NCBI RefSeq assembly: GCF_900114535.1
Contig: NZ_FOTK01000018.1
Span: 62,001 to 126,000, forward strand
From: Methylobacterium pseudosasicola
GTDB taxonomy: Bacteria; Pseudomonadota; Alphaproteobacteria; Rhizobiales; Beijerinckiaceae
DNA length: 64,000 bases
Reading direction: 5' to 3'
In this document: positions 54,664 to 63,403 of the stretch, piece after piece
Layout of the letters: each line of letters starts with the position of its first letter
Numbering within the stretch: position 1 is the first letter of the stretch
The notes under the pieces: model-generated
The model's input: the letters and a program-made list of their open reading frames with translations, nothing else
The model's database searches: none
What the model was told of the DNA's origin: nothing
Made by a program: the position numbers and the translations under genes

Positions 54664-56377
54664 ACGCCCCCGCCGGCCGAGGTGGCTCGACTTCGCGCGG
54701 GAACGCGGCGGCAACGTCGCGGTCCTCTTCGCTTTCCTGAGCGTGCCGATGCTGATGTTCACCGGCGCGGCGATCGATTACGGCTTCGCGACCCGGCTCG
54801 AGACCAAGCTGCAGGCCGCGACCGATGCCACGGCGCTGCTCCTGTGTCAGACGCCGCTCACCACCTCGAATTCGGACCTCAACCTGCTGGCCCAGACCGC
54901 GATGACCGGGGCCATGGGGGCGGCGAACCTCGTGGTCGACCCGCTGGCCATCACCAGCAACCCGCGCCAGATCACCCTGACGGCCCACAAGCTCTCGACG
55001 GTGTTCTTCGGCAAGTTCACTGGGACGACCCGCATCAATCCGGGCGCCGCCGCGCAATGCGCCACGCCCCTGCCCAAGACCTTCGAGATCGCGCTCGTCC
55101 TCGACAATACCGGATCGATGTCGGCGTCGAGCGGCGGCCAGTCGAAGCTCCAGGCGGTGCAGACGGCCGCGACGAACTTCGTCACCTACGTCTACACCAA
55201 CGCGGCCTTCTCCAGCGCGACCCGGATCTCGATCGTGCCGTTCGCCGGCGCCGTGGCGGTGAACCCGGCGACCTATCGCTATGCCAGTTGGATCGATCTG
55301 AACGCGCAATCCAGCTATCATTGGACCAACGTGCTGGCCGCCAATGGGTCCGGCTTCGCGAGCCGGTTCGACATCTTCAACAAGCTCCAGGGCGTTAATT
55401 CTGGCTGGAGCTGGGGCGGCTGCCTGGAAGCACTGCCCTACCCGCTCAACGTCCAGGACGGCGCACCGACGGCCGCGAACAAGGATTCCTACTACGTCCC
55501 GCTGTTCGCCCCCGACGAGCCGGGGGACGCCAGCACAAGCTACAGGGACTTCAGCGGCAGCGACGGCACCTACCGCTCCTACAATAGCTACATCGACGAC
55601 GACACCAGCAGCTCCAACGGCACGTGCCCGATCAAGACCTTGTCGTACGACGCCGCCCTCGGTCGGGCCTGCAAATACGTCAGTCCGCGCAACGCCACAT
55701 CCAACAGCTATCTCGGGATCCCGAACGGGCCGAATTTCGGCTGCACGACGAAGCCGCTTCTGACCCTGACGAGCGACACGAGTGCCCTGAAGAGCCTGAT
55801 CAACAGCATGGCGCCCCTGGGCTCGACCAACATCCACGAGGGCTTCATGTGGGGCTGGCGGACGCTGTCGCCGAAGAGCGTCTTTGCAAGCGGCGCAACC
55901 CCGGCCAGTAGCAGCCCACCCGCGGCGTACGCGTCGACCTCGAGCGCCTCGAATACGACGACGATCAACAAGATCATCATCCTGATGACCGATGGTACGA
56001 ACAGCTGGTCGGCCAACCCGGGCGCGCCCACCGGATCCCTCTACTTCGCCGACGGTTATTTTCAGAATGCCAACAGCACCAACGCGAACGGCCGGTTGCC
56101 TGCCGGCAACCAGAACATTTCGGACGGCACCAGCGCCCGCAATGCGCTGGACGCCCTGACGGCGGAGGCCTGCCGGAACGCAAAGGCCGTGAACATCGCA
56201 ATCTACACGATCGGCTTCAGCGTCCCCTCCGATCCGATCGACGCCGCGGGACAGACGCTCCTCAAGAACTGCGCCTCCTCGCCAAGCCAATTCTTCCTCG
56301 CGAACACCTCGGATGACCTGATCAAGGCGTTCCAGCAGATCCAGGCGAGCATCGGCGCCCTGCGGCTGACGCAGTAG
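54647..56377 (+). CDS. TadG-like protein with von Willebrand factor A domain
   Basis: 576 residues. The N-terminal ERGGNVAVLFAFLSVPMLMFTGAAIDYG is the TadG/Flp-type membrane anchor. From about residue 145, FEIALVLDNTGSMSAS holds the MIDAS metal-binding DxSxS-like motif (here DNTGS). The vWA domain is interrupted by a long insertion (about 190-430) rich in Ser/Tyr/Asn, then resumes with KIIILMTDGTNSW and AVNIAIYTIGFSV. It ends with FFLANTSDDLIKAFQQI. Probably a surface or pilus-associated adhesin/assembly factor. Confidence 0.9.
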   Translation: MARRPERPRRPRWLDFARERGGNVAVLFAFLSVPMLMFTGAAIDYGFATRLETKLQAATDATALLLCQTPLTTSNSDLNLLAQTAMTGAMGAANLVVDPLAITSNPRQITLTAHKLSTVFFGKFTGTTRINPGAAAQCATPLPKTFEIALVLDNTGSMSASSGGQSKLQAVQTAATNFVTYVYTNAAFSSATRISIVPFAGAVAVNPATYRYASWIDLNAQSSYHWTNVLAANGSGFASRFDIFNKLQGVNSGWSWGGCLEALPYPLNVQDGAPTAANKDSYYVPLFAPDEPGDASTSYRDFSGSDGTYRSYNSYIDDDTSSSNGTCPIKTLSYDAALGRACKYVSPRNATSNSYLGIPNGPNFGCTTKPLLTLTSDTSALKSLINSMAPLGSTNIHEGFMWGWRTLSPKSVFASGATPASSSPPAAYASTSSASNTTTINKIIILMTDGTNSWSANPGAPTGSLYFADGYFQNANSTNANGRLPAGNQNISDGTSARNALDALTAEACRNAKAVNIAIYTIGFSVPSDPIDAAGQTLLKNCASSPSQFFLANTSDDLIKAFQQIQASIGALRLTQ

Positions 56378-56454
56378 ACGACGCGGTTTGACGATCCGTC
56401 AGGTGGATAGCGGCCGCGCCCGTGATTGCGAGCGAGCGGGCCGCGCCCCACTCC

Positions 56455-56874
56455 TCAATCGTCGCGATAAACCTTTTCCCGACGCTCGTGCCGCTCCTGC
56501 GCTTCGAGCGACAGGGTCGCGATCGGACGGGCCTCGAGGCGGCGAAGCGAGATCGGCTCGCCGGTCTCCTCGCAATAGCCGTAGGAGCCGTCCTCGATCC
56601 GGGCGAGCGCCGCATCGATCTTGCCGGTCAGCTTGCGCTGGCGGTCGCGGGCGCGCAGCTCGATCGCCCGGTCGGTCTCCGAGGAGGCGCGGTCGGCGAG
56701 ATCGGGATGGTTCTCGTTCTCGCTCTGCAGCGCGACCAAAGTGTCCTGTGCCTCGCGCAGGATGTCGCTCTTCCAGCTCAGCAGCTTGCGCCGAAAATAT
56801 TCGCGCTGCCGGTCATTCATGAAGGGCTCGTCGTCGGACGGGACGTAGCCGTCCTCCAGCGTCACCTTCGCCAT
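56455..56874 (-). CDS. dksA: DksA/TraR family protein, cysteine-poor type
   Basis: 139 residues. Coiled-coil tip region around SENENHPDLADRASSETDRA and the C-terminal GYCEETGEPISLRRLEARPIATLSLEAQERHE match DksA. Only one of the four zinc-finger cysteines remains, as in other alphaproteobacterial DksA proteins, so the fold is probably zinc-independent. It binds RNA polymerase in the secondary channel to mediate the stringent response with ppGpp. Convergent with the TadG-like gene. Confidence 0.9.
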   Translation of the reverse strand: MAKVTLEDGYVPSDDEPFMNDRQREYFRRKLLSWKSDILREAQDTLVALQSENENHPDLADRASSETDRAIELRARDRQRKLTGKIDAALARIEDGSYGYCEETGEPISLRRLEARPIATLSLEAQERHERREKVYRDD

Positions 56875-57044
56875 GCGTCACCCTCGCTGGATCATACCGC
56901 CCACCAGGGGATGGCCGGTGCGCGGCGATAACGTGAGGTGCCGTATAGTCGAGGTGCTTAATCGCGACAACGCGCAGCGTTGCAGGGCTCGGATGTTGTC
57001 TCCAATGCGTTCGCGCCTGCGGCAAACAAGCCACGGTCTAGGGG

Positions 57045-58061
57045 TTATTCAGTCGCGTGCGTACGCAACCGTACGATCGCGGCGGCGATTTCGCCCGTCA
57101 ACGACCGGGCGAGCGGCAGCCGGTAATGGGTCTGGTCGAAGAACAGATCCGGATTGTTCGCTTCCGAGCGCCCGGCCCGTCCATCGATGACCGTATTGCG
57201 TGGATGCACGGCGAGCGCGGCGCGCACCTCGGCGCGGCAGGCGGACTCGGCCGCCTCCCGGGGGCTGCCGGCCGGCGGCTCAGCGCGGGCATAGACCGGC
57301 GGGAACACCAGCACGAGGGCGGTCTCGGCCGGGATGCGCGCCAGCTCGGCGCGCAGCCGGTCGCCCACCGGGAAGGGGCCGCCGTGATGCGGCTCGGTCT
57401 CGGGACCGACGGGGCGTTCGAGGGCGGCCTTCTTCGCCGGATCGCGGCCGAAGCCCTGGCTCAAATAATTCGCCTCGTAATCCCACCAGCCGTCGGCGAC
57501 GGCCTGCTTGCGGCGCGGGTTCAGCAGCCAGCCCAGGCGGTTGATCGTCTCCTGCGCGGCGGTGAAGCGCAGCAGGCCCTGGAGATAGGCCGGCCAGTCG
57601 CCGAGCAGCCAGTACGGGAAGCCGTGCTCACTGGGGAAACTCGGGTCGTCGGAGCACCAGAACGCGTCGGCCGAGAGCACGATCGCCTCCGGCCGGGGAT
57701 GGTGCTTCAGGTACCAGCCGAGCAGCGCGAATTGCTCCGACGGCCCGGTGGCCGGCACCGAGAGCTGCACGAACGGGATGCCGGTGGACCGGGTCAGGGC
57801 CGCCGGCTCGATCAGTTGGATATGGGAATTGCCGATGACCGCCCCCGCATAGGCCAGGTCGCGGCCCCGCAGAGCGGAGGCGGTGCGCGGCCCCTGCGGG
57901 CGGACGGCGCCGCGGGACAGCAGGGTCGAGCGGCCGGTGTCGTAGGGATCGACCACAACCGCGAGGGCGAGATAGGCCACGAACAACCCGGCCATCGCCA
58001 GCAACAGGGCGCGGGTGAACCCACGCCAGGCCCGATCCTGTGGGGGGTGAGCGAGCGCCAT
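57045..58061 (-). CDS. AlgX/AlgJ-like SGNH-type O-acetyltransferase
   Basis: 338 residues: one N-terminal membrane anchor (about 16-40), then a periplasmic SGNH-like domain. VIGNSHIQLIEP (about 76-87) is the GDS/GNSH-type block and DQTHYRLPLA near the end holds the second catalytic His. Such proteins take acetyl groups supplied by an MBOAT partner and place them on exported polysaccharide. It begins two bases after the stop of the AlgI-like gene, so the two are co-translated. Target glycan unknown. Confidence 0.82.
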   Translation of the reverse strand: MALAHPPQDRAWRGFTRALLLAMAGLFVAYLALAVVVDPYDTGRSTLLSRGAVRPQGPRTASALRGRDLAYAGAVIGNSHIQLIEPAALTRSTGIPFVQLSVPATGPSEQFALLGWYLKHHPRPEAIVLSADAFWCSDDPSFPSEHGFPYWLLGDWPAYLQGLLRFTAAQETINRLGWLLNPRRKQAVADGWWDYEANYLSQGFGRDPAKKAALERPVGPETEPHHGGPFPVGDRLRAELARIPAETALVLVFPPVYARAEPPAGSPREAAESACRAEVRAALAVHPRNTVIDGRAGRSEANNPDLFFDQTHYRLPLARSLTGEIAAAIVRLRTHATE

Positions 58062-58063
58062 CC

Positions 58064-59437
58064 TCAAAACTGGAAGTAGATGAACTCGTAATTCGCATCG
58101 TCCCCGATCTTCAGGAGGACGACGACGAACAGGAGTGCGAAGCCGAAGGCGAGGACGCGTTTGGGCGGCAGGCGGTGCACCGCCGCCCAGGCGGTCGGGC
58201 CGATCGTGGCGACCAGGGCCGCCACCGCGATGGTGCGCCACTTGAAGCCGGAGCCGTGCGGCGCCAGCCCGAACAGGCCCTTGAAGATCAGCAGCGACGC
58301 CTCGAAGCTGGTTGCCCGGAACAGCACCCAGGTCAGCATCACGAACAGGCTGGTGAGCAGCCAGCCGAGCGGCGCCGGGATCGCGACCCGGACGCGCCGC
58401 GCCAGCACCCCGGCGCCGAGGCCCAGCCCGTGCAGGGCGCCCCAGGCCAGGAAGGTCAGACCCGCCCCGTGCCACAGGCCGCCCAGCGTCATGGTGGCGG
58501 CGAGCGCCCCGACCTGTCGCGGCAGACCGCGCCGGTTCCCGCCCATGGGGATGTAGAGGTAGTCGCGCAGGAACCGCGACAGGGTCATGTGCCAGCGCCG
58601 CCAGAAGTCGCGCAGCGCGGTGGCGCGATAGGGCGCGTCGAAGTTCTGCGGCAGGACCAGACCGAACAGCAGGGCGATGCCGAGCGCCATGTCGGTATAG
58701 CCGGAGAAGTCGAAATAGATCTGGAAAGTGAAGCCCAGTGTCGCCTGCCACGCCTCCGCGACGGTGATCACCTTGCCGGCGGCGGCGGCCTGGAACACCG
58801 GGTTCACATACGCCGCGAGCGGATCGCCCAAAAACACCTTCTTGGCGAGGCCCACCGTCAGTAGCATCAGCCCGCGAGCGAAGCGCTCGGCGGCGTCGGG
58901 CCGCGCGTAGGGCTCTTCGTCGAACTGGTGCATGATCTCGCTCCAGCGCACGAGCGGGCCGGCCAGAACCTGCGGGAAGAACGCGATGTAGAGGGCGTAC
59001 TTGGTCAGCCCGAAGGCCGGCGCCCGGCCGGCCCGCAGGTCGGCGAGATACATGATGTGGTGAAAGGTGAAGAACGAGATGCCGAGCGGCAGGGCCAGCC
59101 CGAGCCGCGGCGCCTCGAGCCCCGGGATCAGGTTGGCGAGGTCGGCGAAGAAGTCGAGGTACTTGAACAGCCCGAGCAGGGCGAGGTTGGCGGCGATCGC
59201 CGCCGGAATCAACCAGCGCCCGGGGCGCCACCGATAGAGTCGCGCGACGCACCAGTTCGCCAGGATCGAGCCGGCGAGCAGCGGCACGAACCGGACATCC
59301 CACCAGCCGTAGAACACGAAGGACAGGCCGACGAGCAGCGGCAGCCGCCACGCCGGCACTGCCCGCGCCACCAGCGCGTGCAGGATCAGCGCGGCCGGCA
59401 GGAAGGCGAGGAGGAAGACGAAGGAGTTGAACAGCAT
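58064..59437 (-). CDS. MBOAT-family O-acyltransferase (AlgI-like)
   Basis: 457 residues with about ten hydrophobic segments. The invariant MBOAT histidine is His323 in LGGLWHGAGLTF, at nearly the same number as AlgI His322. YFDFSGYTDMALGIALLFG, DFWRRWHMTLSRFLRDYLYIP and FVFYGWWDVRFVPLL are diagnostic. It passes acetyl groups across the inner membrane for polysaccharide O-acetylation with the downstream AlgX-like protein. Confidence 0.92.
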   Translation of the reverse strand: MLFNSFVFLLAFLPAALILHALVARAVPAWRLPLLVGLSFVFYGWWDVRFVPLLAGSILANWCVARLYRWRPGRWLIPAAIAANLALLGLFKYLDFFADLANLIPGLEAPRLGLALPLGISFFTFHHIMYLADLRAGRAPAFGLTKYALYIAFFPQVLAGPLVRWSEIMHQFDEEPYARPDAAERFARGLMLLTVGLAKKVFLGDPLAAYVNPVFQAAAAGKVITVAEAWQATLGFTFQIYFDFSGYTDMALGIALLFGLVLPQNFDAPYRATALRDFWRRWHMTLSRFLRDYLYIPMGGNRRGLPRQVGALAATMTLGGLWHGAGLTFLAWGALHGLGLGAGVLARRVRVAIPAPLGWLLTSLFVMLTWVLFRATSFEASLLIFKGLFGLAPHGSGFKWRTIAVAALVATIGPTAWAAVHRLPPKRVLAFGFALLFVVVLLKIGDDANYEFIYFQF

Positions 59438-59695
59438 CGGGCGGGGCGGCGCGGAGATGAAGGATGGGCCGCCGGTCTCTGGGCGCGAGGCGCCCGCCTT
59501 GTCGGGGATCGCGGCGGGCCCGTCAATCGTGGGGTTTTGGGCCGTGGACGCGGATCAGGGGCGGGCGCCGCACGGGCTCGCTCGTGAAACGGGATTCAAA
59601 ACGTCAGATCGGAGCCGCCGCGGCACGGTCCGGATTGCCCGTCGTTTCCCCGGGTTCTAACGTATCAACATTGCCGTTGCTCCGGAGGGCCGGTC

Positions 59696-59950
59696 ATGAC
59701 CGTCACGACCTTGTCCAGTCGCGCGTTCCAGCAAAACGCCAATCAGGCGCAGAAGGCCGCCGAGAAGGGCCCGGTCTTCATCACGCGGCGCGGTGAGCCG
59801 GTGCAGGTGCTCTTGAGCATTGAGGAGTATCGGCGCCTCACGGGGCAGCGCCGTAGCCTCGTCGAGGCGCTATCGAAGCCCGGTCTTTCGAAGATCGAGC
59901 TGGATATCCCGAAGACCCGCGACCTGCCGCGGCCGGCGGATCTGTCGTGA
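59696..59950 (+). CDS. Phd/YefM-type antitoxin
   Basis: 84 residues. SSRAFQQNANQAQKAAEKGPVFITRRGEPVQVLLS and EEYRRLTGQ form the Phd/YefM DNA-binding fold; the C-terminal tail (KIELDIPKTRDLPRP) is the toxin-binding part. GGAGGG precedes the ATG. Its stop overlaps the VapC start in GTGA. Confidence 0.93.
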   Translation: MTVTTLSSRAFQQNANQAQKAAEKGPVFITRRGEPVQVLLSIEEYRRLTGQRRSLVEALSKPGLSKIELDIPKTRDLPRPADLS

Positions 59951-60390
59951 CGTTCCTGCTCGATACGAACGTCGTGTCCGAACTGCGCAAGGTCGGTGAC
60001 GGCCGGGCGGATCCCAACGTGGTGCGCTGGCTTTCGTCCGAGGATGCGGATCGCTTCTTCCTGTCGGCGATCACCGTGATGGAGCTGGACGTCGGCATCC
60101 GCTTGGCCGAGCGTCGCGATCCGGCCCAGGCCGCGCATCTGCGCGCCTGGATGGACGAACAGGTCCTGCCGGAATTCTCCGACCGGATCCTGCCCGTCGA
60201 CACGGTAGTGGCCCTGCGCTGCGCGGGCCTACACGTGCCGAACCCGCAACCCGAGCGGGACGCGTTGATCGCCGCGACGGCTCTGGTGCACGCGATGACG
60301 GTCGTCACCCGCAATGTGGTGGATTTCGCTCCAACGGGGGTGCGGATCCTCGATCCCTGGACCATCAGCCCGTCGGTCCCGGGCGGCTAA
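59947..60390 (+). CDS. vapC: VapC-type PIN-domain ribonuclease toxin
   Basis: 147 residues, GTG start. PIN-domain acidic residues are visible in FLLDTNVVSEL (Asp6), TVMELDVGI (Glu), ERDALIAATA (Asp) and VVTRNVVDF (Asn/Asp), so catalytic metal binding looks intact. VapC toxins cleave tRNA or rRNA. Paired with the overlapping Phd-type antitoxin; the operon follows the AlgI gene divergently. Confidence 0.93.
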   Translation: MTFLLDTNVVSELRKVGDGRADPNVVRWLSSEDADRFFLSAITVMELDVGIRLAERRDPAQAAHLRAWMDEQVLPEFSDRILPVDTVVALRCAGLHVPNPQPERDALIAATALVHAMTVVTRNVVDFAPTGVRILDPWTISPSVPGG

Positions 60391-60395
60391 CGCGC

Positions 60396-61643
60396 TCACG
60401 CCGCCCGCCGCCCCGCCTCGATGGTCAGGCCGAGGCCCACCGACCCGAACGTGTCGCCCTCCACCACCCGGGCCGCGGGCAGCGCGGCGGTGAGCGCGGC
60501 GCGCAGGTGCGGCAGGCCCGTGGAGCCGCCGGTGAGGAACATGGCGTCGATCCGCTCCGGCCCGAGCTCGGCCTGGGCGAGGCAGCGGGCGATCCGGGCC
60601 GCGACCGACCGGGCGAGGTCGCCGGTCTGCGTCGAGAGGGTGTCGCGGCTCACTTCGGCCGCCAGCCCCGGCTCGATCAGGCCGAGATCGAGATCCGTCG
60701 TGCCGGCCTCGGAGGCGGCGATCTTGGCGCCCTCCACGGCCCCGGCCAGAGCGTGGCCGCGCTCGCCCTCCACCGCCGCGCGCAGGCGCGCGACCAGGTC
60801 GGGCTTGGCACAGTCGCGGATCACCTCGTCGATCTCGCGCAATGTCTTCGCATTGTAGAGGCGGTTGATCGCCGACCACGTGGCGAGGTCGTGGTAATAG
60901 GCGTTCGGCACCGCGAGGTCGCCACGGCGCATCGGGCTGCCGAGGCCGAGCAGGGGCATCACCGTGCCGAGGCTGAGCTGCCGGTCGAAATCGGTGCCGC
61001 CGATGCGCACGCCGTCATTGGCCAGGATGTCGCCGGCCCGGTCCGGGCGGCCCCGCCGCTCGGGCGACAGGCGTACGATGGAAAAATCCGAGGTGCCGCC
61101 GCCGATATCGGCGATCAGCGCGATCTCCTCCGAGCGAACCTGGCGCTCGTAATCGAGCGCGGCCGCGATCGGCTCGTACTGGAAGGAAATCTCGCGAAAC
61201 CCGACGTCCCGGGCAATGTCGCGCAGGGTGTCCTCCGCCCGCCGGTCGGCCTCCGGGTCGCCGTCGACGAAATGGACCGGCCGGCCATGGACGACGGTGT
61301 CGAGGGATTGCCCGCAGGCCGCCTCGGCCCGCGCCTTCACGGCCGAGAGGTAGCGGGCGATAATGTCACGCAGGCGCAGGCGCTGCCGGCCGACCGGCGT
61401 CGCCTCGTCCATCAGGGGCGTGCCGAGCACGGATTTCAGCCCGCGCATCAGCCGGCCAGCATGGCCGTCGACATAGGCCGCGGTGGCGGCCCGGCCGATC
61501 AGCGGCTCTTGGCCGAGCTCGAAGAAGATCGCGCTCGGTATGGTCCGGTGCGCGCCCTCCAGCGGCAGCAGGGCCGGCCCCGCCGCAGCGAGATGCCCCA
61601 GGGTGGTGTTCGACGTGCCGAAATCGAGGCCGCAGGCCGCCAT
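60396..61643 (-). CDS. Hsp70-family protein, YegD-like
   Basis: 415 residues comprising only the actin-like ATPase domain: phosphate 1 GLDFGTSNTTLG, phosphate 2 LIADIGGGTSDFSIVRL and adenosine motif FLTGGSTGLPHLRAAL. YEPIAAALDYE is the connect-1 region. There is no substrate-binding domain, so it is not a canonical chaperone; E. coli YegD is the nearest type. Divergent from a HerA-like ATPase with a 166-base shared promoter region. Confidence 0.9.
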   Translation of the reverse strand: MAACGLDFGTSNTTLGHLAAAGPALLPLEGAHRTIPSAIFFELGQEPLIGRAATAAYVDGHAGRLMRGLKSVLGTPLMDEATPVGRQRLRLRDIIARYLSAVKARAEAACGQSLDTVVHGRPVHFVDGDPEADRRAEDTLRDIARDVGFREISFQYEPIAAALDYERQVRSEEIALIADIGGGTSDFSIVRLSPERRGRPDRAGDILANDGVRIGGTDFDRQLSLGTVMPLLGLGSPMRRGDLAVPNAYYHDLATWSAINRLYNAKTLREIDEVIRDCAKPDLVARLRAAVEGERGHALAGAVEGAKIAASEAGTTDLDLGLIEPGLAAEVSRDTLSTQTGDLARSVAARIARCLAQAELGPERIDAMFLTGGSTGLPHLRAALTAALPAARVVEGDTFGSVGLGLTIEAGRRAA

Positions 61644-61809
61644 CGCGTGAGGAATCCGGTTTAGTTCGAGGGAGGGCGGCCCCTACAGGGCGGCGGCCTT
61701 CCGGTCCAGCGCGGCCGCGACATTGCAGCCGCGCGACAGCCTCGCGGGAAGCGTGGACAGCGCGTCCGGGGGAGGCTCGGATCCGGTCTTGGCATGCTAT
61801 GGAGCGCCC

Positions 61810-63306
61810 ATGCGTTCCGATATCGATCTCGGCCTGACCGGCGGGCAGCCGGCGCTCCTCGACCTCACCGAACTGCTGGCCACCCGGCTCCTGGTCCAGG
61901 GCAATTCGGGCTCGGGCAAGTCGCACCTGCTCCGGCGCCTGCTGGAGCAGAGCGCCGGGCTCGTGCAGCAGGCGGTGATCGACCCGGAGGGCGATTTCGC
62001 CAGCCTCGCCGACCGCTACGGCCACGTGGTCGTGGAGGCCGACGGCGACGATGTCGCGCTCCAGCGCATCGCCGCCCGGGTGCGCACGCACCGGGTCTCG
62101 GTGGTGCTGTCGCTGGAGAATCTCGACGCCGAGGGCCAGATGCGCGCCGCCGCGGCGTTCCTCGGCGGGTTGTTCGACGCCGACCGCGACCATTGGTACC
62201 CAATGCTGGTGGCGGTGGACGAGGCACAGCTCTTCGCCCCCGCGGCGGCTGGTGAGGTCTCGGACGAGGCCCGCCGCCTGTCGCTCGGCGCCATGACCAA
62301 CCTGATGTGCCGCGGCCGCAAGCGCGGGCTTGCCGGCGTGATCGCGACGCAGCGCCTCGCCAAGCTCGCCAAGAACGTCGCGGCCGAGGCCTCGAATTTT
62401 TTGATGGGCCGGACCTTCCTCGACATCGACATGGCCCGCGCCGCCGATCTTTTGGGATTGGAGCGCCGCCAGGCCGAGACGTTTCGCGATCTGCCGCGCG
62501 GCCATTTCGTGGCCCTCGGGCCGGCCCTGTCGCGGCGCCCGCTGACCATCGCGGTGGGTCCGACCCTGACGGTGAGCCGCAGCTCGTCGCCGGTGCTCGT
62601 CCCCCTCCCCGACCCGACCGAGGATGCAAGGGCGCTGATCCTCACGGCGAGCCCGGCCGACAGCCAAGCGCCGCCGATGCCGCGCCCGAAGCCGCGCCCG
62701 GTGGCGGCCCCGGACGTCCTCGTCCAGCTCGCGAGCTACCGCCCGCCGGCCCCGCCGGAGGAGCCCGAAGAGGAGCCGATGGACCCGGAGGCGCGAGAGG
62801 CTGCTCTGGCCGAGGTCCTGATCTCGGTCCTGGCCGATGCCGACGCCGCCGCCTGCACCCCCGCGACGCTCTACCAGGATTTCACGGTCCGCTGCCGCAT
62901 CCGCCGCCTGCGCGGCGATACGATGGGCCTGCCGGAGTTCAAGCGCCGGCTCGCAGTGGCCCGGGCCGAGGCCGGCGGCGCGGTCGCCGACAATTCCACC
63001 TGGGAGCGGGCGCAAGCGATCGCGGCGGGCCTGCCGGACGACCTCGCCGGCCTGTTCCTCGTGGTCGCCCGCGCGGCGATCGAGGGCGCCCCCTGCCCCA
63101 CGGACGCGATGCTGGCCGACGCCTACGGCACCAGCTCGGGCGGTCGCGCCCGGCGGATGCTGGCCTATCTCGAGGAGCGCGGCGCGATCGTGACCCGCAA
63201 GGATTTGCGCGGCGCGCCGATCATCGCGGTGCCGGATCTCGGGATCGAGACAGGCCCGGGCGAGCCACAGATGCTGCCCACCGGGCCGAAGCGGCGGGCG
63301 GGGTAG
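61810..63306 (+). CDS. HerA/DUF87-like ATPase
   Basis: 498 residues. Walker A GNSGSGKSHLLRRLLEQ (31-47), Walker B LVAVDEAQLFAP (about 134), then a sensor stretch RGRKRGLAGVIATQRLAKL. These are the features of the HerA/FtsK-like hexameric ATPases. Thereafter come a Pro-rich acidic linker (about 295-325) and a C-terminal region that may be a winged helix (DAYGTSSGGRARRMLAYLEERGAI). No NurA nuclease gene is nearby. GGAGCGCCC precedes the ATG at 61810; an earlier in-frame start at 61723 is unlikely. Role in DNA handling is inferred. Confidence 0.78.
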   Translation: MRSDIDLGLTGGQPALLDLTELLATRLLVQGNSGSGKSHLLRRLLEQSAGLVQQAVIDPEGDFASLADRYGHVVVEADGDDVALQRIAARVRTHRVSVVLSLENLDAEGQMRAAAAFLGGLFDADRDHWYPMLVAVDEAQLFAPAAAGEVSDEARRLSLGAMTNLMCRGRKRGLAGVIATQRLAKLAKNVAAEASNFLMGRTFLDIDMARAADLLGLERRQAETFRDLPRGHFVALGPALSRRPLTIAVGPTLTVSRSSSPVLVPLPDPTEDARALILTASPADSQAPPMPRPKPRPVAAPDVLVQLASYRPPAPPEEPEEEPMDPEAREAALAEVLISVLADADAAACTPATLYQDFTVRCRIRRLRGDTMGLPEFKRRLAVARAEAGGAVADNSTWERAQAIAAGLPDDLAGLFLVVARAAIEGAPCPTDAMLADAYGTSSGGRARRMLAYLEERGAIVTRKDLRGAPIIAVPDLGIETGPGEPQMLPTGPKRRAG

Positions 63307-63323
63307 CGGCTGCCAAGCGTTCC

Positions 63324-63403
63324 GTCATTGCGAGTGCAGCGAAGCAAGCCAGGGAAACGCCATCTTCCGGGATCGCGCGCTGCCCTGGGTTGCTTCGCTA
63401 CGC
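63324..63403. repeat. REP-like palindrome, family 2, interrupted copy
   Basis: GTCATTGCGAGTGCAGCGAAGCAAGCCAGGG-type left arm and CCTGGGTTGCTTCGCTACGC right arm, as in the copy at 33471. The expected ending TCGCAATGAC is missing; the homology stops at 63403 where the insertion element begins. Confidence 0.75.

Noticed and set aside
57045..59351. A 768-codon fusion of AlgI-like and AlgX-like proteins
   Set aside because: The upstream part of that frame is not protein-like; the AlgI-like product is in a different frame with its own stop at 58064.
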